Below are positions 10,967 through 21,286 of a DNA stretch of 64,000 nt, in pieces; the stretch's first letter is position 1; every line of letters starts with the position of its first letter. The DNA is from Laburnicola sp. R22_1. Its lineage: Eukaryota > Ascomycota > Dothideomycetes > Pleosporales > Didymosphaeriaceae. The position numbers and the translations under genes were made by a program. The notes under the pieces are model-generated. The model was not told the origin of the DNA, did not search any database, and saw only the letters and a program-made list of their open reading frames with translations. Location of the stretch: contig JACONQ010000009.1 of assembly GCA_014281115.1 (NCBI GenBank), forward strand, positions 682,001-746,000. The letters are read 5' to 3'.

Positions 10967-12019
10967 ATGGATGCGATTGTGAACAAGATACAGAAAGATC
11001 TCATTGAGCTTGCCATTTCCTATCAAGGAGAGAATGTGACGCAACGCTTGATGTCTGAATTCAACCATGCCATCTTCCTCGTTATCCCCGAGAAAATACG
11101 AATCGAGGATATGAAACAATCTACCGAGTTTAGAGAGGAGATGATGGGCGTCTTCGAAGACAAAGATCCTACGAAGCCCGGGACGCCGTACCTTGGCCAG
11201 CTCAAAGAGCAGGACAGTTGCTATGCTGCCAGGAACTGCAAATTCGACTTTGGACAGACGCTTTACCAATGTACCTCTTGCAGAAACCATTTCGTGTGCG
11301 AGGAGCATAAAACCAGCACATGTATGCTATGCCTAGCGGGTAGAAACGCAAGAGAAACAAAAGAGAAATCCCCTAACAATACAAATAAAACGAAATCAAA
11401 AGTAGAGGAGGTCATAGGTAGTAATAAAGATAGGGAGGATAACAAGGATATAGTTAATAACGCTAAAGATGCAGAAAGTGTAGGCGGAGAAGCCGAAAGT
11501 GGAGACGAAGAAGTAGAAAGTGGAGACGAAGAAGCCGAAAGTGGAGACGAAGAAGCCGAAAGTGGAGACGACGAAGTAGAAAGTGAAGATGAAGAAGTAG
11601 AAAGTGAAGATGAAGAAGTAGAAAGTGGAGACGAAGAAGTGGATAGTGGGGATGGAGACACGGATTCTAAAGACGAAGACATGGGTGACGAGTATAAGAA
11701 CGCCACTGGTAAAGACACAGACGAGAAGAAAGATTCACCCTTGGGGGGGAAGAAACAAGAACGAGCGGCAAAGTTTCAAGTTGAAGATATTCAAAATCTC
11801 TCAACGGACGACTTTCACTTTGAGCGAGGGAACTTTATAACTAAACTTCATGTTTGCCAGGTGCAAAAACGATCGGGAGAGTTTATATGGGTTGTAGTCC
11901 AAGATTACATCCAGCTAAAGGATATGTACGTGAAAAATGAAGCTAATGGAGATAGTGATGAATCAGTGGACTCAGAGTTTGGATTAAAGAATCGTGAGAA
12001 TGCAGACATCGGGAAGTAG
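10967..12019 (+). CDS. Cys/His-cluster protein with acidic repeats, left copy; function unknown
   Basis: I do not recognise a named family. The protein (about 350 residues from MDAIVNKIQ) has an N-terminal helical part, then a Cys/His cluster that could bind zinc (CYAARNC, then CTSCRNHFVCEEH, then CMLC). A low-complexity acidic stretch follows, built from five-to-six-residue units of the type ESGDEE/VESEDEE. A conserved C-terminal part (VEDIQNLSTDDFHFERGNF; QVQKRSGEFIWVVVQDY) closes it. An in-frame ATG at 10,853 would add 38 residues, but the TATA box lies between the two starts. The mirror gene at 29,541-30,554 differs mainly in the acidic tract, where unit number and sequence vary. Both copies are open, which suggests selection on the ends of the protein. 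Confidence 0.6.
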   Translation: MDAIVNKIQKDLIELAISYQGENVTQRLMSEFNHAIFLVIPEKIRIEDMKQSTEFREEMMGVFEDKDPTKPGTPYLGQLKEQDSCYAARNCKFDFGQTLYQCTSCRNHFVCEEHKTSTCMLCLAGRNARETKEKSPNNTNKTKSKVEEVIGSNKDREDNKDIVNNAKDAESVGGEAESGDEEVESGDEEAESGDEEAESGDDEVESEDEEVESEDEEVESGDEEVDSGDGDTDSKDEDMGDEYKNATGKDTDEKKDSPLGGKKQERAAKFQVEDIQNLSTDDFHFERGNFITKLHVCQVQKRSGEFIWVVVQDYIQLKDMYVKNEANGDSDESVDSEFGLKNRENADIGK

Positions 12020-13577
12020 ATAAATAAAAAGATAGCAGTATATAACATCCGTCCCTGGGTTACCGGACACCCCATGTGACCGGACAAACTATCGGTACTT
12101 TGACTTTCAGCAGCAGCAAAACCTATGCGCACAACGAATATTGCAATAATTCTATGAAAATAATACGCTGCAGCTAATCCCAGATGTAGGTAATCTACTT
12201 TTTCCCTAAATTTACGTTCGCATCGTTGTCTCCGCGCCTGATTTGTACAGCGCCTTGTGTCGTGGCAAAACATAGTTCCCTACCCACAGCGCCAACATTG
12301 AGCCTTTTTCGCTCTGGCATTTTGTAGACCAGCCTTATCCTACCCTCGCAACCCCCCTCTAATTCTAAGAAGTCATCATCAGCCCTATGCGCGCTGCAGG
12401 GCGCGATTTCATGCAGCGCCGCTCCGCCGATTGGTACTTCCAGCGGAAGCGAACCACCGATCCGGGCTAATGCGAGACCCCGCACGTCTTACGTCATGCA
12501 CTGGCGGGGTGTTTCATTGCCAAGATATGTGGCTGTGCGGGGTGCACCAGCGTTCGGATTATCGTTAAATCCAACCTCGGATTGGGAGCAGTGACAAGGC
12601 AAGGCCGGGTGCTTGTTTAGTCAGCCAACGCGCTGCCAGCGGCGAAACCAGCTTCGACATAGCGATCCCAAACACCTCAAGATGCAGTCCAACGCACAGC
12701 GATACCTACTTTGTAGTATAGCCACGCAACCGGAGTGCCAAGATCCGCCGTTGCTCCTTCCGCTAACTGATAGAACGACCCGATCGAGCACTCCGCGCCC
12801 TTATGCTTCTCGAGTCCACCGGCGCGCCGATTCCTAGACCAAGCCGCAGCGAGCTCTGGTCTCGGCCCGTTGAAAGGGAATACGATGTGATAGGAAGGAT
12901 ACAAGCTAGGATAGAGCGCGACGGGCCTAGAAGGAAGCCTGCGCTTTGGCATGTAGGTTCAACCAAGCGTTACTGGCAAAACGCCGTCGTTGCAAGCGCA
13001 CACGAAAGTGGAAAGCCCCTGCATGTTTTAGTGATACAGCTGCCGTACGGTTAAACAACCAGCGGCTTCTTACATGAGCACTGCAATCTCTAGAGCTGTA
13101 GAGACGTGCTCTAGTTTGAGCTCTAAGGGTCACTAGGAACTTCGGATTGTTTATGTTCGTGAGGGATGAGTACTAGCGGAGCTGTGATAGTGGCTATGCT
13201 TGGCAACACTCTACACTATCTACAGTTGCATCCAGCACTCTTTCTCTTCAGCCAGATCTACAAACCATCGCCTCCGGCGCAACCCTCTAGCTAGTGCGGC
13301 TCGGCCATCCTCCCTGCTAGCGGTGGCAATGTTTGGTGTTACACGATTTATGTTACTGTATCGCCACCCATAGTCGTGCTTATACACACTTATACCTGTT
13401 CTACATTTGCACTAGCTTAGCAGCTACTTTAAAAGCAGCATTAATTCCCTACAGTAGCTATATGCTTTTCATTTGCCATTTAGTCAAAGTTCTAAGCGCT
13501 GACTTTGTATCAGGATGCTGGCGACCAAGGACCCATATTCGCACCTGAACGCATGTCTGCAGAAGCACCAAAGCCTC
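12020..13577. other. Spacer between Cys-rich gene and TPR-NLR, left arm
   Basis: No gene can be supported. A minus-strand frame (12,952 down to about 12,617) resembles the 111-codon plus-strand frame at 27,710-28,045 but carries a TGA in place of CGA. The part from about 13,200 inwards is identical to the other arm; the part outwards shows scattered, mostly transition differences. Confidence 0.5.
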
Positions 13578-16500
13578 TTAGTTGCGGCTTTGCGACTCGA
13601 GCGTGAATGCGAGGTTGTTCATGGCGGTTAGAGTAACTGGATGCTCATTCCCAAGCACTCTTTTCCTTGTTTCCATCACGCACACCTCCAGGTCTTCAGC
13701 CTCCTTCAGCCGGCCTTGACTCCAAAACGTCGATGCTAAGTTGGCCATGCTGGTGAGCGTGTCGGGGTGCTCTGGCCCAAGTGCCTTCTCACTTCCTGCT
13801 AGATCCCGCCGGTGCATCGCTTCTGCCTCTTCGTACTTTCCTTGCCTCTCCAACACCGTCCCAAGCTGGCTGACGCTGGTGAGCGTGTCGGGGTGCTCTG
13901 GCCCAAGTGCCTTCTCATATCCTGCCAGTGCTCGCCGGTGCATCGCTTCTGCCTCTTCGTACTTTCCTTGCCTCTCCAACACCGTCCCAAGCTGGCTGAC
14001 GCTGGTGAGCGTGGCGGGGTGCTCTGGCCCAAGTGCCTTCTCTCTTCCTGCCAGTGCTCGCCGGTGCATCGCTTCTGCCTCTTCGTACTTTCCTTGCCTC
14101 TCCAACACCGACCCAAGCTGGCTGACGCTGGTGAGCGTGGCGGGGTGCTCTGGCCCAAGTGCCTTCTCTCTTCCTGCCAGTGCTCGCCGGTGCATCGCTT
14201 CTGCCTCTTCGTACTTTCCTTGGCTCTCCAACACCGTCCCAAGCTGGCTGACGCTAGTGAGCGTGGCGGGGTGCTCTGGCCCAAGTGCCTTCTCATATCC
14301 TGCCAGTGCTCGCCGGTGCATCGCTTCTGCCTCTTCGTACTTTCCTTGGCTCTCCAACACCGTCCCAAGCTGGCTGACGCTGGTGAGCGTGGCGGGGTGC
14401 TCTGGCCCAAGTGCCTTCTCTCTTCCTGCCAGTGCTCGCCGGTGCATCGCTTCTGCCTCTTCGTACTTTCCTTGCCTCTCCAACACCGTCCCAAGCTGGC
14501 TGACGCTGGTGAGTGTGTCGGGGTGCTCTGGCCCAAGTGCCTTCTCACTTCCTGCTAGATCCCGCCGGTGCATCGCTTCTGCCTCTTCGTACTTTCCTTG
14601 CCTCTCCAACACCGTCCCAAGCTGGCTGACGCTGGTGAGCGTGGCGGGGTGCTCTGGCCCAAGTGCCTTCTCTCTTCCTGCCAGTGCTCGCCGGTGCATC
14701 GCTTCTGCCTCTTCGTACTTTCCTTGCCTCTCCAACACCGTCCCAAGCTGGCTGACGCTGGTGAGCGTGGCGGGGTGCTCTGGCCCAAGTGCCTTCTCAT
14801 ATCCTGCCAGTGCTCGCCGGTGCATCGCTTCTGCCTCTTCGTACTTTCCTTGCCTCTCCAACACCGACCCAAGCTGGCTGACGCTGGTGAGCGTGTCGGG
14901 GTGCTCTGGCCCAAGTGCCTTCTCTCTTCCTGCCAGTGCTCGCCGGTGCATCGCTTCTGCCTCTTCGTACTTTCCTTGGCTCTCCAACACCGTCCCAAGC
15001 TGGCTGACGCTGGTGAGTGTGTCGGGGTGCTCTGGCCCAAGTGCCTTCTCACTTCCTGCTAGATCCCGCCGGTGCATCGCTTCTGCCTCTTCGTACTTTC
15101 CTTGCCTCTCCAACACCGTCCCAAGCTGGCTGACGCTGGTGAGCGTGTCGGGGTGCTCTGGCCCAAGTGCCTTCTCATATCCTGCCAGTGCTCGCCGGTG
15201 CATCGCTTCTGCCTCTTCGTACTTTCCTTGGCTCTCCAACACCGTCCCAAGCTGGCTGACGCTGGTGAGCGTGGCGGGGTGCTCTGGCCCAAGTGCCTTC
15301 TCTCTTCCTGCCAGTGCTCGCCGGTGCATCGCTTCTGCCTCTTCGTACTTTCCTTGCCTCTCCAACACCGTCCCAAGCTGGCTGACGCTGGTGAGCGTGG
15401 CGGGGTGCTCTGGCCCAAGTGCCTTCTCATATCCTGCCAGTGCTCGCCGGTGCATCGCTTCTGCCTCTTCGTACTTTCCTTGCCTCGACAACACCGACCC
15501 AAGCTGGCTGACGCTGGTGAGCGTGTCGGGGTGCTCTGGCCCAAGTGCCTTCTCATATCCTGCCAGTGCTCGCCGGTGCATCGCTTCTGCCTCTTCGTAC
15601 TTTCCTTGCCTCTCCAACACCGACCCAAGCTGGCTGATGCTGGTGAGCGTGTCGGGGTGCTCTGGCCCAAGTGCCTTCTCTCTTCCTGCCAGTGCTCGCC
15701 GGTGCATCGCTTCTGCCTCTTCGTACTTTCCTTGGCTCTCCAACACCGTCCCAAGCTGGCTGACGCTAGTGAGCGTGTCGGGGTGCTCTGGCCCAAGTGC
15801 CTTCTCATATCCTGCCAGTGCTCGCCGGTGCATCGCTTCTGCCTCTTCGTACTTTCCTTGCCTCTCCAACACCGACCCAAGCTGGCTGACGCTGGTGAGC
15901 GTGTCGGGGTGCTCTGGCCCAAGTGCCTTCTCATATCCTGCCAGTGCTCGCCGGTGCATCGCTTCTGCCTCTTCGTACTTTCCTTGCCTCTCCAACACCG
16001 TCCCAAGCTGGCTGACGCTGGTGAGCGTGGCGGGGTGCTCTGGCCCAAGTGCCTTCTCTCTTCCTGCCAGTGCTCGCCGGTGCATCGCTTCTGCCTCTTC
16101 GTACTTTCCTTGCCTCGACAACACCGACCCAAGCTGGCTGATGCTGGTGAGCGTGTCGGGGTGCTCTGGCCCAAGTGCCTTCTCTCTTCCTGCCAGTGCT
16201 CGCCGGTGCATCGCTTCTGCCTCTTCGTACTTTCCTTGCCTCTCCAACACCGACCCAAGCTGGCTGACGCTGGTGAGCGTGTCGGGGTGCTCTGGCCCAA
16301 GTGCCTTCTCTCTTCCTGCCAGTGCTCGCCGGTGCATCGCTTCTGCCTCTTCGTACTTTCCTTGGCTCTCCAACACCGTCCCAAGCTGGCTGACGCTGGT
16401 GAGTGTGTCGGGATACTCCACCCCAAGCAGTCTCTCCCTTGCCAGCATCGCATCTCGGGTGAAATCTGCCGCCGCTGCATACTCTCCCATGTAAAACAGG

Positions 16501-19380
16501 TACCACCCTGCATTCTTCGCAACTTTCGCCCGATCTAGTGCAGCCTCCCTTTCTTCTTGATTGTAACTGAGCACCTTCCGGGAATGCGGAAGAAGTTGTC
16601 GACACTCCGCCCATGTCTCGTACCTCCCGCTTGGGAACACCTCGGCCAGCATGCGTACCGACTCTGTTTTCCACCTGTCCAGCTGATCGTTGGCCCCGAG
16701 CCACGTCCGCGTCGACAGCTGCACCAGACGGTGCATCTCGAACGACTGCTGGCCGATCTCTGCCCGCACCAGCGAAAAGCTTAGCAACGGCGCCACCGCG
16801 TCTTCAAAGTCCAGCCGGCTGGCCTGGCCTTGCAGCAATGACACGGGAATTCCCTGCCTGTCAAACATGCTCATGAGCGCAAGCAACTCTGCCGCTGCCG
16901 GCCCCGTCTTCTGGATCTGGTCGAACGAGATCTTCCACGTTGCGATGACCGCATGCCTTATGCTGGGGTCGCGCCGAAGGTCTCTCAGCTCTTTCGCATC
17001 CAGCAGACGTGCCTGGTTCGCCTCGCTCTCGCGGAAGCGCTGGAGGTAGCTTGCGATCGTCGTCATCGGCGCCCTTGTTTTGATGTAAGCGGCGGCATGG
17101 GTGATTGCAAGCGGGATGCATTCTAGAGCCTGCACAAGCGCTTTCGCATCGTCTTCGTCCGACCCGCTGATGGACACCCGGGTCCTGAGCAGCGCCAGTG
17201 CATCCTCTGCCCCCATCGGTTCTACCCTGACAACATTGTCGTGCGCTCCCACAAGGTTGAACGCAGCAGTCGAGTTCCGTGAGGTGATGAGGATCGATCC
17301 GTTCGCGGTCTGCGGAAGGAAGGTGGCCAGCGGCCGCTTCTGGCGCATGGCCTCGCTCGTCTGCGCGGTGCCTCCGCCATCTTCGTCGGCGGAGAAGAAA
17401 ACGTCGTCGTCGTCGGCGTTGTCGAGTACCATGAGCCACCGCCCGTTTCTCTCATCGCAAAGCCAGTGGCACACCAGCTGGAGGATATCCGACTTGGGAT
17501 CGTCTCGACCTAGAAGCTCGACCTTGGCAGCAATGTCCCTGTACGCTTGCTCGAATCGGGCGGCATTGCTCGCGTGCACCCAGAACACCCAGGTCTGCGG
17601 GGCGGTCTCCCTGACTCGGTACGCATACTCGATGGCGATCTGGGACTTCCTAGGCAAACATGAGCCCAACTTAATGCTAGCGTGCCGTGCAGAGATGCTT
17701 ACCCGATGCCCCCGAGTCCGACGAGGGCCAGTCGGCTGTGGTCCGGGGAGGCCGCCTGCTTGAGTTTCTCACGGATCTTCGTCAGGATGTCCCCCCGGCC
17801 CACAAACGTGCTGTCTCTCTGGAACGGGACCATGATAGACGGCTTGGGCCGGTTTTGTGCTCGCACTAGAGTCCGAAATGGTTAGCTAACAAGCGAGCTT
17901 TGGGGACGGTCGAATAGACCCGGTCTTGATATGGCATAGCATTGGAGAGAAGAGCTACGTACAGAACCGGGCCGCCACCACCTTCGGAGCATCCTCCTCG
18001 AACTGTCTGAGCTTGTCTCGTGCGCTAGTGTACCCTCGATCGTTTCTACCGTCAAACTTGACAATCATCGAGTGGTCGGCATCCAGAGGAATCTTTTCCT
18101 CCATGTACTCTGGGAGCTGGAGAAGAGCCAAGTCGGCATCTACCGCCGTGACGAAGTCACCGGTTCTTTTCCAGCGTTTGCTTTCGCTATCCTGGGACAG
18201 AACAATCAGCGTCTCCTGTAGTTTCGTTTGTGCCAGGCGGTCATACAAATGTGAGCTGCCTAGTTTGTCCGGTCTCGTAGAAGCTGACAATCTTCCTGTC
18301 CCGTATGAGATTCTTAAAATCCACCAGCTGATACGCTAGCAGGTTCGACTTGGACTTGATCTCCTGCAGCAGTACATCCCGTGGGTGGCTACTCTCTCCC
18401 GCCAGCATCTTCTGGATGTCGTCTACCACCAGCCCCTTGTGCGGGATCCCAAACAGGAGCATGCCGTAGGTAGCTTTGTGCAAGGACGCTACCATGGGGT
18501 GGTCGTCTTCGTCCGCCTGAACCGCCTTAACGAGGCACTATGCTACTGCTTAGCCTTGGACGTGTCTCTCTCGCGGCGGACAACCTACATGAGCAAGTAT
18601 AATACCACCAAAGCTGTGCGCAACAAAGAACAGGGGCCGCTTTCTTAGCTAGTGAGATGAGCCCGTTAGCCTGATGCCGCTGCTCTGGAGATACACCTTG
18701 TAACGGCGCTTACCTCCTCCGTATTCCTGACCTTCTTGAGCTCTTCCATCAGTCCCCGGCCGTAGTCCATGATGGTATCGATCCCATGCGTCGACAGCTT
18801 CGCGTTGTAGCCGTAGATCATCGTGCGGCAGCATGGCAGGTCCTTGGACAGGAAGTCGCGCAGCCACATGCGCCCGAGATTTCCCTTTCCCCTCCATGAG
18901 CCGTATGCATGCCCGTCGAGGCCGGTGATGGCGATTATACTAACATGTGGTATATTAGCAGCGAGCAGCGACGAAGCACCCGGGAAGAGTGCATACGGGT
19001 TACCCCCATCGGAGAAAAGCTACATACTCGGCGGTTACCGGCGAGTCCGGCTTTGGCGTGTACAGCTGGGTGAACCCGAAGAAGTGTTGGTCGAAACTGA
19101 TGTCCGTGTCGCCCATCTCCACCTGCCAGTCGCCCAGCGGGTTGGCCATCAGCTCGGACAGGAATGCAGGCACTCCGCCGCGGAACTCGACCAGCGCGAC
19201 TTTTTCCTCATTATCGTAGCAGGACGGCACAATAGCCGCATTGACAGTCAGGTTCGACTGTTCGTCCTCCGCCATATTGTCGTCGATGGCGGCCTTCAGC
19301 GACGTAGCTAGCTCATCGTCAGGCGGCGAGGCTGGCAGGCCGGTGACACGGAAAACGGGGCCCTTCTTCCTGGCGGCCAT
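13578..19380 (-). CDS. Hydrolase-NB-ARC-TPR NLR protein, left (intact) copy
   Basis: This is a three-part fungal NLR: an alpha/beta-hydrolase-like N-terminus, an NB-ARC switch and TPR repeats. My model has seven exons and 1,797 codons in continuous frame. Introns are the mirror of 21,640-21,727, 21,954-22,018, 22,079-22,129, 22,421-22,475, 22,705-22,801 and 22,962-23,014, all GT-AG, most with CTAAC/CTAAT-like branch sites. The N-terminal ~118 residues start MAARKKGPVFRVTGLPASPP. The hydrolase-like domain follows (ITGLDGHAYGSW, FFVAHSFGG with nucleophile-like Ser near 205, PHKGLVVDD). NB-ARC spans about 397-690 (FVGRGDIL, P-loop GLGGIGKS split by intron 6, WLMVLDNADD, ILITSRN, IPLAITHAAA). There are 21 near-identical 42-residue TPR units from about 859 to 1,741. 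A TAA after SQSRN ends the frame early. It starts about 230 bp inside the arm edge, so both copies have the same proximal promoter. Confidence 0.85.
13752..16396 (-). repeat. TPR array, 21 units of 126 bp (left)
   Basis: Each unit encodes 42 residues with core QGKYEEAEAMHRRALAG and KALGPEHP-TLTSVSQLG. Variation is confined to a few positions: G(T/S)VL, (ES/ER/SR)Q, (R/Y/S)E, HP(D/A)T and, in three units, DLAG for ALAG. Confidence 0.95.
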
Positions 19381-19611
19381 GCTGGTGAGGTGTCCAGGGC
19401 GTGCACGGTCGAACGCGGCGGCCGTCAGCGTCTCTGAGCGGCAGGCGGAGAGCGGGTAAGCGGAAGGTCAGTTGCATCGTGGACCTGGAGGCAGCGGAGG
19501 GCGGCTATGGGCTGGTCTGTAGGCAAGGCTGAGCGCAGGGTTGGCCAACCCGTGGATGGCATCGTAGCGTGGCTGCTTATCGATAGCGACAGTGTGCCGC
19601 AAGCCTGCCTG

Positions 19612-19865
19612 GCATCAGCCCACGCCGCCAACAAGACCGCCTGTCTACCACCCCAATGATCGAATGTATCGGCACCCGACACAGCTGAAGCTGGGTATTT
19701 GCTCAATAGCGGCACCCCGTGTATAAGATTCGGTTTGGTTTCCATGGATTGATTATCCACCTGCATTTGTTTGCCGCCGTCGACCAACCGGCGTCTAGAG
19801 TGCCTCTGCTGACGCCTGGACACCTCTGCGTTTAACCTAGTGTTATTCTCCTTGAGTAGTTCTCG
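19612..19865. other. Left part of the palindrome loop, upstream of the loop gene
   Basis: Single-copy DNA starts after the arm edge at 19,611. It acts as the upstream region of the plus-strand gene at 19,866; no clear promoter motif is seen. Confidence 0.4.
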
Positions 19866-20918
19866 ATGGAGAAACGAATAGCAAGGTCAGGAGAGCAATG
19901 GATAATAGGAACCGCTCACAATAACCCTCATTCTAGTGTTCCGGCTTCTAAAACGCTTACGCCACCGGTATCGAAGACCAACCCCCTAGGGGCCGTCGCT
20001 TCAACATTGCACAACTCTGGAGCATTGCATCCCGCAATAACTTTTGAAGGACAAAAGGTGCTGCGACCGAATAGAGACCCATACACTTATCTGGTCGGGG
20101 AGTTGAAGACACCGAGGCTCAACGCTATCTACCAGCACCTTTGGCTTGCAGGTCTTCCGAATGCTGCACGGCCTTTGCATAGGCAGAAGCTACTTGGACG
20201 CAGCATTGTTATCACCGAAGACCCGGACGAGCATATCGTCTGGTTCGAAACGTACATTTTTATCAAGCCATTGCCTAGTTTCCTTTTCGACTGGAATTTT
20301 TGGAACAACAACCTATGTTCCGATCAAGAGTTGCATGAAGCCGCATGCGGCTTACTATTATCCTATTCATGGCTCGTACGGCACAAAAGCGACCTCGACG
20401 TCGCGAAAGAATCAGGGCTGCTTTCGAAAGATATGGAATGGTCCAAGTGGGTCGAGTTTCTTGATGCTTTTCTGGACAACATCAACTGCGATACCCTGAG
20501 CGGCGTCAACAGACGGTACAAATATGGAGAGCTGCGATTGAGTCGGCTCAATGCCATATACAGGCTTGCTCCACCTACGTATTCCCTCCGCAATCTTGCT
20601 CGGGGATATCGAAACGGATCGACCTGGTACAGAGCTTTCTTTGAGCGCCATTTTAAATGGATGCTGGCTGTTTTTGCCATACTCTCTGTTATCCTGTCGG
20701 CGCTGCAGGTTGGTCTTGCAACTATAACGCTGCAAGGCAATGGGCGGTTTCAAAGTGCCTCATACGGATTTACTATAGCCTCCTTAGTTGCTGTGGTGGC
20801 GAGTGTGATTGCGGTCTGCTTCGTATGGCTGGGTTTGTTCTGCTATCACTTATTACTTACTTGGCGGAATGACAGGATGGTAAACCGCAGAAGACTGACT
20901 GGAGTGTTCTCTCCATAA
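19866..20918 (+). CDS. Fungal membrane protein of unknown function in the palindrome loop
   Basis: An uninterrupted 350-codon frame. The first ~60 residues look disordered. The middle is a soluble conserved part (LNAIYQHLWLAGLPNAARPL; DEHIVWFETYIFIKPLPSF; WVEFLDAFLD; YKYGELRLSRLNAIYRL). Two strongly hydrophobic helices follow near residues 265-288 and 300-335, with a short basic tail. The GELRLSRLNAIYR signature and two C-terminal helices remind me of the ascomycete family labelled DUF6601; this is from memory and unchecked. It is the only gene between the two inverted NLR copies and is present once, so it is not part of the duplication. No stop, frameshift or RIP bias is seen. Confidence 0.7.
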   Translation: MEKRIARSGEQWIIGTAHNNPHSSVPASKTLTPPVSKTNPLGAVASTLHNSGALHPAITFEGQKVLRPNRDPYTYLVGELKTPRLNAIYQHLWLAGLPNAARPLHRQKLLGRSIVITEDPDEHIVWFETYIFIKPLPSFLFDWNFWNNNLCSDQELHEAACGLLLSYSWLVRHKSDLDVAKESGLLSKDMEWSKWVEFLDAFLDNINCDTLSGVNRRYKYGELRLSRLNAIYRLAPPTYSLRNLARGYRNGSTWYRAFFERHFKWMLAVFAILSVILSALQVGLATITLQGNGRFQSASYGFTIASLVAVVASVIAVCFVWLGLFCYHLLLTWRNDRMVNRRRLTGVFSP

Positions 20919-21286
20919 GCGAATGCTAGAAGCAGCGGTAGTACAGGAGATACAAAGTTTAAAAATTGCAAGGTATACAATTGATCCCATACACATGCGC
21001 CAATGTTCCGCTTACACTTATTTACACCGTGTGGCTGGGACTTACGGTAATTGATCAGGCAGGCTTGCGGCACACTGTCGCTATCGATAAGCAGCCACGC
21101 TACGATGCCATCCACGGGTTGGCCAACCCTGCGCTCAGCCTTGCCTACAGACCAGCCCATAGCCGCCCTCCGCTGCCTCCAGGTCCACGATGCAACTGAC
21201 CTTCCGCTTACCCGCTCTCCGCCTGCCGCTCAGAGACGCTGACGGCCGCCGCGTTCGACCGTGCACGCCCTGGACACCTCACCAGC

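Larger units (their letters stand above)
12044..19611. repeat. Inner left arm of the palindrome
   Basis: The reverse complement of 21,056-28,615. Pairing sums are 40,667 in the inner part and 40,663 beyond the four single-base gaps near 17,600-17,810. From about 13,200 to 19,611 I find no difference other than those gaps; towards 12,044 substitutions appear. Confidence 0.95.

Noticed and set aside
13741..16494. A 917-codon frame (and its 24,169-26,922 mirror) antisense to the TPR array, plus several 160-490-codon frames in other phases
   Set aside because: The repeat period of 126 bp is a multiple of three, so any frame free of stops in one unit stays open through all. There is no start context, domain or independent conservation.
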